From NCBI GenBank assembly GCA_949318235.1, contig OX439131.1:33642930-33706929 (forward strand): a stretch of DNA of 64,000 nucleotides. The letters are read 5' to 3'. Below the pieces are notes generated by a model that was not told the origin of the DNA, did not search any database, and worked only from the letters and a program-made list of their open reading frames with translations. The position numbers were made by a program, and so were the translations under genes. The stretch is from Ecdyonurus torrentis (lineage: Eukaryota; Arthropoda; Insecta; Ephemeroptera; Heptageniidae). This document shows positions 1 to 22,300 of the stretch, one piece after another; position 1 is the stretch's first letter, and every line of letters starts with the position of its first letter.

Positions 1-196
1 CCGAGGGGAGCGAATTAAGACCTTGCTCCTGCATACCATCCTGGGTCCTGCAGGTGGTCCCGTAGCTCAAGGTAGTAACGCGGAGAGCGTTGCTTGGGAC
101 TCCGACCTGGAGGTTCCAACGGGCAACGTGGAGCCGAGACTACTGCAGGACCAGGATAGTGTGCAGGAGCAAGGGTCTTTGCTTCGCTCCCCTCGG
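1..196. repeat. Foldback (inverted-repeat) element at the window edge
   Basis: The first 14 bases (CCGAGGGGAGCGAA) are repeated as their reverse complement at 183-196. The inner parts of the two arms also pair, with mismatches (the GCTCCTGCA and GGTCCTGCAG blocks recur in inverse). It looks like a short non-autonomous DNA transposon or foldback element. It begins at the window edge, so its left end and any target duplication cannot be judged. An (AT)n tract follows at about 218-255. No gene is seen here. Confidence 0.7.
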
Positions 197-214
197 CGTC
201 AAACAATATCTTAA

Positions 215-255
<41 letters not shown>

Positions 256-260
<5 letters not shown>

Positions 261-1759
261 GAGGAAGCTATTCTAGTCCAACAAAAAGATATCGTTTTAA
301 ACTTTTTTTTATGTTCTTTGTGTATTATTTTTATTTTTTGTATTAAAAATATATTATTTATTACCCTGCGCTGAACTAAAATTTAGGGCATATCAAATCT
401 TGAGAGTTCTCTTGAAAAAAATTATAAGCATTTGTAAAGGGCGAAAAATATTTAATATGGGCAAAACGGAAAATAGCCAATATACGCAAAGAAATTAAAA
501 AAAAAAAAAAATAAAAAATAAAAAAATAAAAGGAGCAAGTATGACTTTTTATAATAGTACAAAATATTTCTACCAAAAAAATATTGTTTGGTCAATAAGG
601 GAGTTTTGACTTTGCTGCTTCTGTAGATACACGGTTTGTGCTCTAACCCGACGAGCAACGAAAGACGATATAAATGCATGCATGCATGCTTGGGATACAT
701 TGCCTATTAATTGACTTAATCTGATTTTTTTTTGTGTTTTTTTTTTTTTTTTTTTTTTTTGTTCTACAAAACTGCTATTTTTTTTTCTGTTACGTGACGC
801 ACTTTTTATTAACCACAAGCATAGCTCAGAGCAGTCTTAGATAAATTTGCTATGTAATATGATTTTACTTTCTTTTAACGTCAAATTCAAAAAAAAAAAA
901 AAAAAAAAAAAATGAAAAGTGGTTATTATTTATAAAAAAAAAGTGCTTTATAATATGATAAAGTATGAAGTCATTTGTACTTGAATACAATATTTATATA
1001 TAAAGATAATAATAAAAATAATAATAATAAAACACCTTGAATGAGTAGTAAGGGAGTTAGAGTATAATTTTTAAGATGCTATAAAAAATTAGCAATTTTG
1101 TTATAGAAAATTATTTTACACTCCATTTTTAGCTGCATCCAAGGTCTGAATTGTTAGCAATGTTATGCATTATTAAAAAAAATTAATTAGTTTTATTATT
1201 ATTATTTTGTAAACTTTTTTTTATATTATACAATTAAATATTTTTGAAAAGCATATGTATGCTTTTGCTTTTCTATATTTGAGAGACATAATAAAAAAAG
1301 TTTATCAAAACTAGAAAAATCCTTGTCACCGTACATATAAAATTGACCTTTAAAGCAAGCAATATAAGCAATTAGATACATGCAAACAAAAAAATTGATA
1401 CTAATTAATTCTGAGATTGCTGAGAAATTCTTTTTTAACCTTCTTGATTTTTTTTTTTTTTTAATTCCTAGTGAACTACTTTTATTTTACTGATTTTTTT
1501 AATAATTAAAAACACCAACACAAGCATTTTTTTGTCTATTTTTTTTTTTTGCAGAAAACTAAAAGTAAAAAGAATTAATATAAAAAATCCAATTAGTTGT
1601 ACTTGTTTTGTTCATTTTAAATTTGAAAGCTACAAACTCACATCTTAGATAAATCATAAATTAAAATATAATATTCAGTAGTGTGTATATTAAATTCTCA
1701 TTTATTTAGATCTTAGATATTGACCCAGATCCCAATATGTTATATCATATTTAAGCACC

Positions 1760-1795
<36 letters not shown>

Positions 1796-3586
1796 ATCTT
1801 ATATCACTAAAATTATGAATAAGTAGAAGTATTTTAACATTCTCAGCAACTTTTACTTTCATTTCGTGCGAAATTTTATGCGTTATTTGAAAACTAATAA
1901 TGACTTTAATGTTATTTTTTTACCTCTTAGCCGCACGCAATAGTTCACTTTACCAAACAACTTCGCGTATATACAAGGTAGTTTTCCCGCACACAATTTT
2001 TAATTTCTCGGTCAAATAGAGATTATACATTAAACCTGATATTATTAGAAGGTTGATTTTTTTGTTGAATTATTTGAAATTAAGAGTTTTTTTTTTCTAT
2101 CTCTCTATGTATATCTGTATTTTTTTTTTCTTCTCGTTAACTTTAGATGTTTGAATTTGAAGAATTGAAAAATCAATATAAAAGACTATAGTGCAATTTT
2201 AATTTAAGTCATGATATAGGCGTTACAAATATTTAGAACAATTTTTATATTTATACATTAATTTACCTTCTTTTATTAACATTATTATAATATATTATTG
2301 TTTATATATGAGCTGTTTGATTAAACTTATTTGTTGATAACTGATTAGTTGTTCTTCTCATAATTATCATTAAAAAATCTGTAAGGCTTTACACTGGAAA
2401 GACGGGGCCCTTTTTTCCTAAAATAATTAAGCTTGGTTTGTGTCGAATACTAAACATCTACCAGGATTTTGATAAAATAGAAGTTAACATCGCTATCTCA
2501 ATCAAAATATAATATGACAATAAATATGTTAAGTCAAGTGTAAAATAATAATAATAATAAAATAAAAAAAAACTCCGTTCATGGTGTCACTCGCAAATGA
2601 TAATTACATAAAACACCGATTTGGCTATCTTCACTTTTTTTGAAGTCTTTTTGGACTTTAGAAAGAAAATTCATATTTAATGGAAAAAGTAAACGGATAT
2701 TGCATATTATGGAACGCAGTTAATTTTTCTTTGTAAAAAAAAAAAAAAAAAAAAAAAAAGAAAGAAAAAAAAAGGTCACTATTAAAACTGAATTTTATTT
2801 TTTATGTAATAAAATATGTAAAAATATATATATTTTTCTATATTACGAGAAGTTGCAATTTGTTTTTTGAATTTGAGAGAAATGAATGCTCATACATAGA
2901 CTTTTAATGCAAGCCTATGCTCAGTTATTTTTAGCCTGAAGTACGCAAACCGCAGCACATTAAATCAAAACACTCAACTCTCAAGAAACCAAAAAGGATA
3001 TTTTTATTTGATTCTTTTACTGAATCCACTGATTACCCAGAAACAAATTTTCAGCTTTATAACTTTACGTGGATCTACGTTTACGCTTTTTGCTAAAGGG
3101 TAATTTGCGTTTTTTTTTTAACTGGCGTTACATAAGTAAGCGAGCATCCGCGTTTATTTTGTCCATCAAATACGAAATTTTTATTACCATTGATTATACA
3201 GATAACATAACACAGCTGAAAGTCCTGAGTTTTAGTGAATCATTTGCAGTTTTTTTTGACACTTGAATTTACACATTTACTCAATGTTATTATTATTATT
3301 TTATTATCATTAACACACAATAATAATATATCCAACCAAGGCAACGCCTTATCGGTTGGTTCACACATAAAGAAAAAAGTCTGTCGTTTTATATTATTAA
3401 TTAGAACACTTTTCTTATTTAATTAACTTTATTATTAATATAATATTTTTTTAAAGAATAATTCAACAACATTCAAGAAAATAAAAGTATCAATATAAAC
3501 AAGATAAAGAGAAAATAAAAAAGAACAAAACAATTTTTTTTTTAATTTAGTTTTAGCTATAGTTTTATACTATATTTTAATTCCAC
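256..3586. other. AT-rich spacer without recognisable genes
   Basis: The stretch is dominated by A/T homopolymers and short simple repeats (for example T runs near 721-770 and A runs near 890-911, 1760-1788 and 2738-2760). I found no open frame with codon structure or protein similarity, no RNA gene, and no clear inverted-repeat element. Confidence 0.6.
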
Positions 3587-3853
3587 TTACAAATTATTCA
3601 TATAAAACAATTTTATACTCTTTTTGACATTTGATTTTGAACTTAGACATTTTAAATTAGATGGAATTTCATTGCACAATTTAAGCAGTAAATAATATTT
3701 CAGTCTTTCAGTAAATCTATTTATAATTTTTGGTATAAAAAGATGGTTTACTGCAGTTCTTGTTATATACATATGTATTCTTGGCTCACCATGATATTCA
3801 TCGAAATAATATTCACACAAAAAAACACCTTTTTTAAGCTCTTCAATGGGCAA
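3587..3853 (-). pseudogene. LINE reverse-transcriptase C-terminal remnant
   Basis: An 88-codon open frame on the minus strand has the layout of the C-terminal tail of non-LTR retrotransposon polymerases. It has a block like Y-x-TRTAxNHLFIPKI, then FTERLKYY, a KLxNEIPSNLK block and an SxxxKKSIKLFY block. Those match the usual 'TR...L..P......YRG..LWN.LP..lK......FKk.lk' pattern of such elements. The conserved W of 'LWN' is C here. No upstream polymerase domain is present, so this is a 5'-truncated, decaying fragment and not a host gene. The identification rests on pattern memory only. Confidence 0.5.
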
Positions 3854-4467
3854 AAAATGTGCATTAGATGACAGTGTTATTATTATTTCAATATCACATT
3901 GAAGTTATATTGCGATATGAATTTTTAATTGATCAAAATCCTTGTGGATGTTTACTATTTGTCACAATCGTTATATGCATAACCATAACAGTTATAAATA
4001 AATAAATAAAAATGACTCCTACATAACCCAACAAAATAATGTAAATAATGACTGTTAAAACTAATGAAAAAAATAAAAAATAAAAAAATGGAAAGGCAGA
4101 TAAACACAGGCAGATGGAGTGGTATATCCAGTAAATAATGCTTTTGACTTTTAGTTTTGACTGATATTTGCCAATGGATTTTGTTTTCTCTATAGAAACA
4201 TTTGGATTTATCAGGTACTTTTACATCCTGAAAAAATTACACCATTTAAAATTACACCATTCAAATAGAATATATGCATTTTTTTGGTGCATGAAAACAG
4301 GGTTTACGAACAACACTTAAAGTCAACGCCATGTTAGATCACTCAATAACATGAGCCGATATAGGAAAATGACTCATTTTGCCAGTTTAAAAATACTTAG
4401 CAATATTTTTGAAAGTATTAATACTGTTAATAGGTTGAATTCGTATCTAAAAAAAATGTGAGAAAAT
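3854..4467. other. AT-rich spacer, nothing recognised
   Basis: No coding potential, RNA gene or long inverted repeat was recognised in this AT-rich stretch. Confidence 0.5.
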
Positions 4468-4676
4468 AACAATGATTGCTTATGTTTATACTCAAAATGC
4501 GGAAAAGGAAGTGACCGGAAAAGGAAACCACATGACGGTAAAAGTGGGAGAAAAGTTGGTGCTAGTTAGTGCCAGCAGGAAGCTAGGCCTGAGCTACCTC
4601 CCACTTTTACCGTCACGTGGTTTCCTTTTCCGGCACTTCCTTTTCCGCATTTTGAGTAAACATAAGCAGTCAATAA
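4468..4676. repeat. Near-perfect foldback element, about 210 bp
   Basis: Two arms of roughly 80 bp (4468-4550 and 4601-4676) are inverted copies containing GCATTTTGAG, GGAAAAGGAAGTG and CACGTGACGGTAAAAGTGGG-like blocks, with a short spacer between. The arms differ by only a few bases, which suggests a recent insertion or ongoing homogenisation. An open frame across it is an artefact of the palindrome. The superfamily is unknown. Confidence 0.8.
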
Positions 4677-6189
4677 CAAAAAATTTAACAGCAATTTTCA
4701 AAAGAAAATAGGCCAAAAACAAAGTTTGTACTATGCTGAGCAATGTTGTTCATTGATCCACTATGGCGTTGAAGCACATTCAGTATGATGTCATGCGGAT
4801 ACACCCTATATTCGCTGTGGAGAATGTTATTAATCTCTCAGCACAGTATTAGTGATTATTATTACAATTGTTTTGCGATATTATATACAATAGAGATGCT
4901 GTTAAATTAAATTTCAATTCAGTTTAACTTACAGTGCATTGTTCTCATAGTCATGCAGTTAAAACGTTAAAATAATCACAATGTCAATATCTTTCAAAAA
5001 AGAATAATTGTTAATAATAAAAGAATAATTATTAATAATAAAAGAATAATTAAGAATAATAATAATTCCTAAAACTGAAAGTTTATTTGCGGTAAAATGA
5101 CCTTCAAGTAAAAAGAGTCAATGTTAAATTTTCACTTACTAATTAGTAAGGTTATGCGTCGCACTTTGTCGTCTGAAGAACCCTATAATAGCTTCTCCAA
5201 TATCATTATATTTCATATTATTGATAGTGAAATATTCACAATTATGGAAACATGCAATTTAAATAAAGTTGAAGAACCTAAACATAATATATAACTTTCA
5301 AATTATTTGAAAAAAGCCCTTATTACATAAAGCAGTCAAGATTTATGATTATACCTCCCTTCTTATTACAAGATGTAAATAATGAAAAATTGTTGGCCAA
5401 TTTAAAAATATTTAATTAAAAAAGAATACTATATAATATTGAATCCTATTTTGATAATAATAATAACAGAATTGATAATATTGATGTTTTGATTTACACC
5501 ACCCACTATATATAATTTGGCTTTTATTTTAGTAATAGTTTCATTTATACTGATTAAAAAAAAAATTATAATTGTATGACTGTACTGTTAAACAGTTGGA
5601 TTAAATTTAGAGGTCGTACGCCTGATTTCGCCCAATAAAAGTCAATAAAATACATGTTGTGCTTTTCATTATTATTATTATTCTTTTTTAAGACTTTTCT
5701 GTTTGTTATTTGATTAAGTATTATTATTATTGAATTAATTAGTATGTTGCCTATATTATTGAAAGACCAATGCTTGTTGTAACATTTGTACAATGTTGCT
5801 ATGAACTGCCTGGGTGATCAATAAAAATATTTCGATTTCTATTCTAAAAACTTTATTTACATGGGATAAACGATAATTAAAATTTAATTTTAAAAGTGAC
5901 TCTAAAGAAACATTTGATATTTCATAGCATAATATATACCTATAATTTTGTTAAATAAGTATATCACACATATACCATGAAAAATATGTTATACAGTAGT
6001 ATATTTCAAATTATAAATATATAAAGTATGGCTTAAATTAAATTTGCGCTGAATTTAAAACAAGTATAAGTAATTAAAGGGAGAAAAATCTTGGCCCAAT
6101 TCATACTATTAAAATAGTATTATTTTTCTTAAAAACACCAACAATAAAGCGAACCAATATTTTAATACTGTCGTGTCCTTGCGGTACAA
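4677..6189. other. AT-rich spacer, nothing recognised
   Basis: The stretch holds simple repeats of AATAATAAAAG type near 5005-5060 and AT-rich filler. No gene-like signal was recognised on either strand. Confidence 0.5.
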
Positions 6190-6667
6190 TGAGGAAGTCT
6201 ACACAAAGTTAACCCCTATGTTTGAATATGTCATTTGAAAGAGAAAAAGTAGTAGATAAACTTAGCATAGGCAATTACCTGGAAATATGACGTTTTATTT
6301 AATAAAAGAAGAAATAAAAAATTTCAATTCCCAACCCTTTGCCGACTGTGACATCATTTGTTTACATCCGATTTTCAATTGTTTTCTGGATTTCATGCAA
6401 CTGCTACAAATTCAAAAAAATTAACGGCCAACGGCCGCCTTTCAACAATGGGATCGTTTGAAATCCAGAAGACAAATGAAAATCGAATGTAAACAAATGA
6501 CGTCACAGTCGGCAAAGGGTTGGGAATTGAATTTTTTTTATTTCTTCTTTTATTAAATAAAACGTCATATTTCCAGGTAATTGCCTATGCTAAGTTTATC
6601 TACTACTTTTTCTTTTTCTAATGACGTATTCATACATAGGGGTTAACTTCGTGTAGACTTCCTCATT
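6190..6667. repeat. Foldback element, about 478 bp
   Basis: The terminus ATGAGGAAGTCTACAC at 6190 recurs in inverse, with one change, ending at 6667. The arms extend about 200 bp inward and contain the paired blocks TTAACCCCTATG, TAGATAAACTTAGCATAGGC and CCCAACCCTTTGCCGACTGTG. A central spacer of roughly 100 bp contains an AACGGCCAACGGCCG motif. Non-autonomous DNA transposon type; no convincing target duplication was seen. Confidence 0.8.
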
Positions 6668-8179
6668 TACTGAAAAAACGTGGCTCAATACTAAATCATA
6701 TTGACGCGAAAGTATGAATTGAAAATATTTTGAGGTACGCTTCATTACAATAAAATCCACGTTAATGGCGTTATATATCTTACTAAATAATTTCGAATTT
6801 TGTTCAATTTTTAATATATTTGTTCTGTTACAAATAAAATTTCTCTTATTATAACGGAGTTTGACATTTAGTTAATTGACGTCAAGTACTCGTATGATGT
6901 ATACATGCAAATTTTGTTAAAAGCTTTTTAATAAAAAAATAATAATAATAATAATAAGAAGAAGTTATTTAACTGATTTATTTAAAAGCATTTTTTTTTC
7001 ATAATAATTTAAGTTTTTATTAAAAAAAACTGCTTCATTTTTATAATTAGTATAGCAACGTCATTCACTTATTATAAAAATAATTAAATATAACAACAAA
7101 ACCAAATTGTTATTATAATCATTAATCATTAATGATTATCAAATAGGCATTTAAAAATTAACGCATTTAATAGATGGTTTTGCTTCACTAATTCTTTTCC
7201 ATTTTACGTACTAAATTTATCTCATCTATATCTAAACTACAGTCTGGAAAGAAACAATAAACTGCAATGATTTTAACTTTTTGGTTTGCATAAAAAATTT
7301 CCATCTCACGATATTTTTTGTGTGACTATAAATCTTTTTTTTCTTTTTTTTTTAATTTTTTTTTCTATCATGCTGTTATAATGATAGTAACCTTATGGGT
7401 TGTATTGCATATGCCCAATAGCAAATATCCGCCTTGTTATATTAAATAATTTTACACGGTCATGGTATATATATAAAATTTTGCATTACACAGTACGTAA
7501 ATTATTTTCAAATTGTTTTCTTAAAATTCTTTGTCATTAAAATTAATGTCTGTAAATGCAATATTATCTTAAACAAAAAAGTTTAATAAATGCCTACTTT
7601 AGTTTAACGAGATAACAATTTTATGATGAGATAAATAAATGTTACCTTCTTTCCCCTTTGTGAATTTTAGTTGCAGAAAAAGATTTAAAACATCGAAGGT
7701 GAGGAAGTGCAAATTTGTGTGTATAGTGCGGTGAACAAAATTGCCATTTAATTATTTTATCCTTGGGTCAAACGCATTTGAGAGGAGAATAAATTTGTGA
7801 TATACAAAATTTTCATTGATGAATGCAATTAAAACAATATTTAAAATAAGGTCAATTAGAATTCATATCTAGAAGAGTTTTATAATTACGTGTCTAAGTA
7901 TAATTAACAAATTTTCAATCTTTATTTGGTTTAGCTGCGTGTCCACAAGAAGGAAGAAAATGAAGGAGAAAGAGTGTTCAGAATGCGGTTGAGGTTTGTT
8001 ATTATTATTTTGTTATATTTATTTGATCGATTTACACGTGTATATACGGTTGATCGAAAACAATTAATTCAAAGCAATTAATAATAATAATAAAAAAAAA
8101 AAAAAAAAAAAGTTAAGGGGGACAAGGAAAATTATTTTATGTTTAATGTGTGTGTATATATTTATGTGTACACATTCTA
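6668..8179. other. AT-rich spacer upstream of the GMC gene
   Basis: No coding exon, RNA gene or long inverted repeat was recognised. Many poly-A/poly-T and AATAAT runs are present. Confidence 0.5.
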
Positions 8180-8368
<189 letters not shown>

Positions 8369-8748
8369 TATTGACAATTAAAATCATGTAAGTACAAAAA
8401 CAAATGACATAATTATGTAATATATGCAAACAGTAAACACACATGCAGCACATTAAATTATCCGTGCTTTAATAGTTTGGCCTAGGTAAGTTGCGGAGTG
8501 GAGGGAGGAGTTGAAGATAAAGTGTTGTGGGGTAAATTGCTTGGGCTTGTCATGCTAGGTGGAGGGTCATTTCATAAGTGGAAGGGAAGAGATCACGTTA
8601 ACATTCTAACAGAGTGCACGTGTATCAGAATTTTGGCAAGTGTCATTATCATGTGCGCAACGTCTTACAAACATTACTTGAAATCTGCTTGTTCTCTAAG
8701 AATTTTTGATCAATCCTCACATCATCTGTAAACAATATAGCTCTTACA

Positions 8749-18186
<9,438 letters not shown>

Positions 18187-19375
18187 TATTAAAAACTGGA
18201 TGCATATAACCTAAAATACTAAAGATATATATAATTTTTAACTTAATAAACTTAATATTTATTTTCATTTACTATTTTATTGCTATTTATTTTAAATATT
18301 TAATATTAAGGCCTTATGTCAAGTGATAAACGTGATAGTATTCGTTCTTTTGCAGTGTTAAAATTTAGAAGAATTACATTTCTGCATCTTGAGGCCAAAA
18401 TTTATTATTATTTTCTTATTAAATTATAAGACTTGCAAAAGTAGTTTTAGTGAACAAATAAGCAAATTGAGAGCCTAGCAAATTAACAAAAAGCTAGCAG
18501 ATAACTTTGTGTTACTGCCATGATTTAGCATGCTTTTAAGATGAGAAAACAATCTGTAACAAAATTAATGGAAAATCATGGAAACAAAAGGGTTGAAACT
18601 CAGAATGCTACAGTACAAATTTCAGTATAGAGAAAAATTTCCGATTTGAGTTACAGCTGCTTTAAACATTCATAAGAAAGTATGTTAAAATGACACCAGA
18701 ACACAAAGTTGTCTGCTAGCACTTTGTTAGCAGTTCTGATCACCGAGTTTGTTATCTTTCACACTAAACCCACTTTTGCAAATTTTCTATTACTGTATTT
18801 TAGAATTTTACTTTGTTTTGATGCAGTGTATAAATGCAGTGTGTGTGTAGCACTTTTTATATTAATTTTTCCTAAACATACTTAATTTAAAAATCCTAAT
18901 CAAAAAATATATTTTTTAAAGTACTGTACAACCAGCACGTTTGCAACAATATTTATTTTAACAAAACTGGGTACAAAATAAAATATTATTTCAAATTTCA
19001 AGACTTGCAGTTTTATTATTATTTTTTATTCTTGTGACAAGAGATTTTTAAACTCAGAGATATAAAACATGATTCTCGTTTATTAAAATGCAGTCCTTTT
19101 TCAGCAAATAGAAATACAGCTTAATTTGTTTTAATTCAAAATATTACATACAGTAACTAAATTAATTTGATTCATTTTAACAAATTATTATGGCAAATAT
19201 AAGCACAACATAAAAACAATCACAATACAAAATATAACTTACGATCTCGATTAGTCTACGGAGGAGGAGGAGAGCAGCAAATTTCCAAAGAGGTTGTTAA
19301 TTACGTAGTCAAACATGCACTAATGAATCTCACACACATTTCTTGAAACTATAAAACAGCAGAATGGGTCTCCTT
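18187..19375. other. Convergent spacer between GMC gene and NAA35
   Basis: The 3' regions of the two convergent genes. The GMC polyadenylation signal lies at 18245-18250. The rest is AT-rich with no recognised gene or long inverted repeat. Confidence 0.6.
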
Positions 19376-22300
19376 TCACGTCAGTTTCATGATGGGAAAA
19401 TGTTGATGTCCTGAGAAATCAAACTCAACAGGTTCTTGTGACTCTTTCTTATGACCCCCAGCTAAAAGTTTCAGCACCACAAAATTGGTCTTTGCCACTT
19501 TCAGGAGGTCACTGACCTGAAACAAAACAATACAATTATATCTCTGCTTAAGGGTCAGCTTTTTTTTTTAACTGTTACATAACACCAATGTATGCATGTT
19601 AAAAAATTAAAAATATACTAGAAAATAGTAGAGCAAAATTAGTGCACATTGAATTAAAAATTAATACAACGCAAATATTTTCTAATTTATGTACTTACTT
19701 TTGACTGGTTTCAGGCCATGAGTAAGTCTGATGTCATTTTATAATAAAGATGTTTATTTAAATAAAAATAATACCTAGCTCTCATCTATGATAGAACATT
19801 TGATCCCAACTCCCAATTAAGTACATAAATTAAAGAATCTTGCCGTTTTATTAATTTTTAATTTAAAGTGCTTTAATTTCTCTCTACTATTTTCTATAAT
19901 ATACTGTATATATAAATAAAAATTTATCATGCATACAGCAACCACAATGGTTTTCCCCCATTGTTATTAGTAATATCAATGTAATATATATTTTTTTTTA
20001 CATATTTGTCAATTTGTAATGTATTTTGTAAATACTTTTGTGTGTTCTGTTATTATATTATGACAATATTTATATTACTCTATGTAACCTTACTGAGCAA
20101 TACATATATAATCTATTATATCATTATTTTACAATAAACCTAGTGAGTAATTTTAATGACTATCACCACAGCAGCTTAAAAATGCAAATAATGGTGTAAT
20201 AAATTACAACAATAACAAAAATGTAATATGCGTGTGTGTTTGTGTGTGTGTATATATATAATATATAATTAGAAAGATACTAACAAGAGGACAATTACAG
20301 TATTATTATTATTTATTTTGTGTGTGCTATTATTAGCTGTACACTACTTACTGGATTTATTATGCAACCTTATAATTATATAAAATAACATTGTATTAAA
20401 AACACATTTAAAATTCAATAAATTTAGCATAAAAAAATGTTGTTTCGTTTATTACTCCCTATCCAATCAATCAAACCTTTTTTTTTTTTATTAAAATAGT
20501 GATTACAGTATTCTTTCATGTGATGACGATAAACACGCATTCCACAACAACTACATTTTAATTTTTTATTTTATTACTGTATTATTATTTTCAACATTTA
20601 TATACCCTATTAATAACAGTGTTTTCCCCCCCTCATATATAAAAACTAAACTAATGATGAATAATAAATATTAGGAAAAAATCGTCTGTGCGATAGTTGC
20701 TAATATATGAAAGATTTGATAGAAACACGTAGATAGATTAGGAAAAATTGGGAAATGGGAGATAGTATGAGCTTACACTTACAGGGACGCAAGGTAGAGA
20801 AAATATTCTAACCCAGGCCGAAATAAAATTTTATGCATATCGATCTTATTGCGAAAAAAAGGCCTATCTCGTTTTTTGTCAGTGGAAGCAAAAGGCGTAT
20901 CTCGTATTTTGTCAGTGAAAGCAAAAGGCCTATCTCGTTTCCGAACGTTATGGCGATAGCGCTCGAGATAGGCCTTTTGCTTCCACTGACAAAATACGAG
21001 ATACGCCTTTTGCTTTCACTGACAAAAAACGAGATAGGCCTTTTTTTCGCAACAAGATCGATATGTAAAGTGGCTCATATTGCTCTGTAGAAAGCGAGCT
21101 TCATTAAAAAAGGGAATTTTGGCTTGCATGTTGGTTTAGACGGCGTGAGCATTGCGCATAGCACACTGTCATTTTCAGCACCTCATATCTCTAGCCATGG
21201 ACAGCTGTTTCGTGCTTACTGGGACTCATCAGCATGGCGAGGAGAGAGAAGTCTCATGCCCTACCTCCAGCCCCCTTTTACATATTATCAACTATCGCAC
21301 AGACGATTTTTTCCTAATATTTATTATCCAGCGCAAAGTTTGCTTATTTTTTCCTTTTCCTTCTTATGTGTTGTCCATCTTTAACCCTCTATTTTATCCC
21401 GCTAGTTCTCATCTTTTACTTTTTATCCCTGGCATACAACTTGGTTTGGCGGTTTGAAGTTTGAACAGTGCGCGCGCGTCTGGAATTTTCCGCGCCTCAC
21501 TGATGACGCACGGCCGCGGGTATAAATAGCCGCAGCCCAGTCAGTCAGGCCATCAGTTCTCTTCCAGCCTTCAAGGAGGCTGGAGGTAGGGCATGAGGCT
21601 TTTCTCTCCTCGCCATGCTGATGAGTCCCAGTAAGGACGAAACAGCTGTCCATGGCTAGAGATATGAGGTGCTGAAAATGACAGTGTGCTATGCGCAATG
21701 CTCACGCCGTCTAAACCAACATGCAAGCTAAAATTCCCTTTTTTAATGAAGCTCGCTTTCTACAGAGCAATATGAGCCACTTTACATACGCATAAAATTT
21801 TATTTCGGCCTGGGTTAGAATATTTTCTCTACCTCGCGTCCCTGTAAGTGTAAGCTCATACTATCTCCTAATGATGAATAAGATTTATTAAGGAAAATAA
21901 ACCATCGCGGTGAAAGATTTTATTTTCACCGAACTATGGGACTCTTTTCACTGTGAATGGGAAACAAATTTAAAATGAATGACTCCGGCCAAATAAATGT
22001 TGATATTTAGGTATGTTAGGATATTAGGCAAGTTTTAGAATATAGTATTTAAAAAGCACACTCACCTCTTGGTCTGGGTTGACAATCATCTCCAGTAGAG
22101 ATCGAGCCTGATGGAAGTGCTCACAGCCACTCACATACAGTTGCATACTTGAAGGTGGCTGCTTGAAGCGATGCAAGGTCGTCATGTCCATGAACTCCTG
22201 ATAGTGCATTGGTGGAGGAGTTATCAAGTTTGCAAATGGAGCAAATCTATGCTCATATCGCACTCTCTCATTGTCAAATTCATAATGAGGTAATTTTATT

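Larger units (their letters stand above)
20650..21881. mobile_element. Inverted-repeat retroelement with two opposing hammerhead ribozymes
   Basis: A 14-bp direct repeat (CTAATGATGAATAA) flanks the element at 20650-20663 and 21868-21881, as expected of a target-site duplication. Inside, a left copy on the minus strand (about 20664-21275) and a right copy on the plus strand (about 21340-21867) share the same parts: a hammerhead motif, a GGCCTGGGTTAGAATATTTTC block and an AAGCTCATACTATCTCC tail. The right copy has a TATA box (TATAAATAG at 21521) about 90 bp upstream of its hammerhead. The left arm is interrupted by another foldback (20837-21064). Hammerheads downstream of a promoter within terminal repeats are known from Penelope-like elements and small non-autonomous retroelements (retrozymes). 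No reverse transcriptase is present, so a non-autonomous derivative is inferred. It lies in the last intron of NAA35. Confidence 0.8.

Noticed and set aside
666..690. GCATGCATGCATGC run
   Set aside because: A short alternating repeat without spacers or flanking structure; not a regulatory array I can support.
20833..21090. 85-codon open frame with repeated [15 protein letters not shown] units
   Set aside because: It reads through a palindromic transposon with internal direct repeats; no protein family fits.
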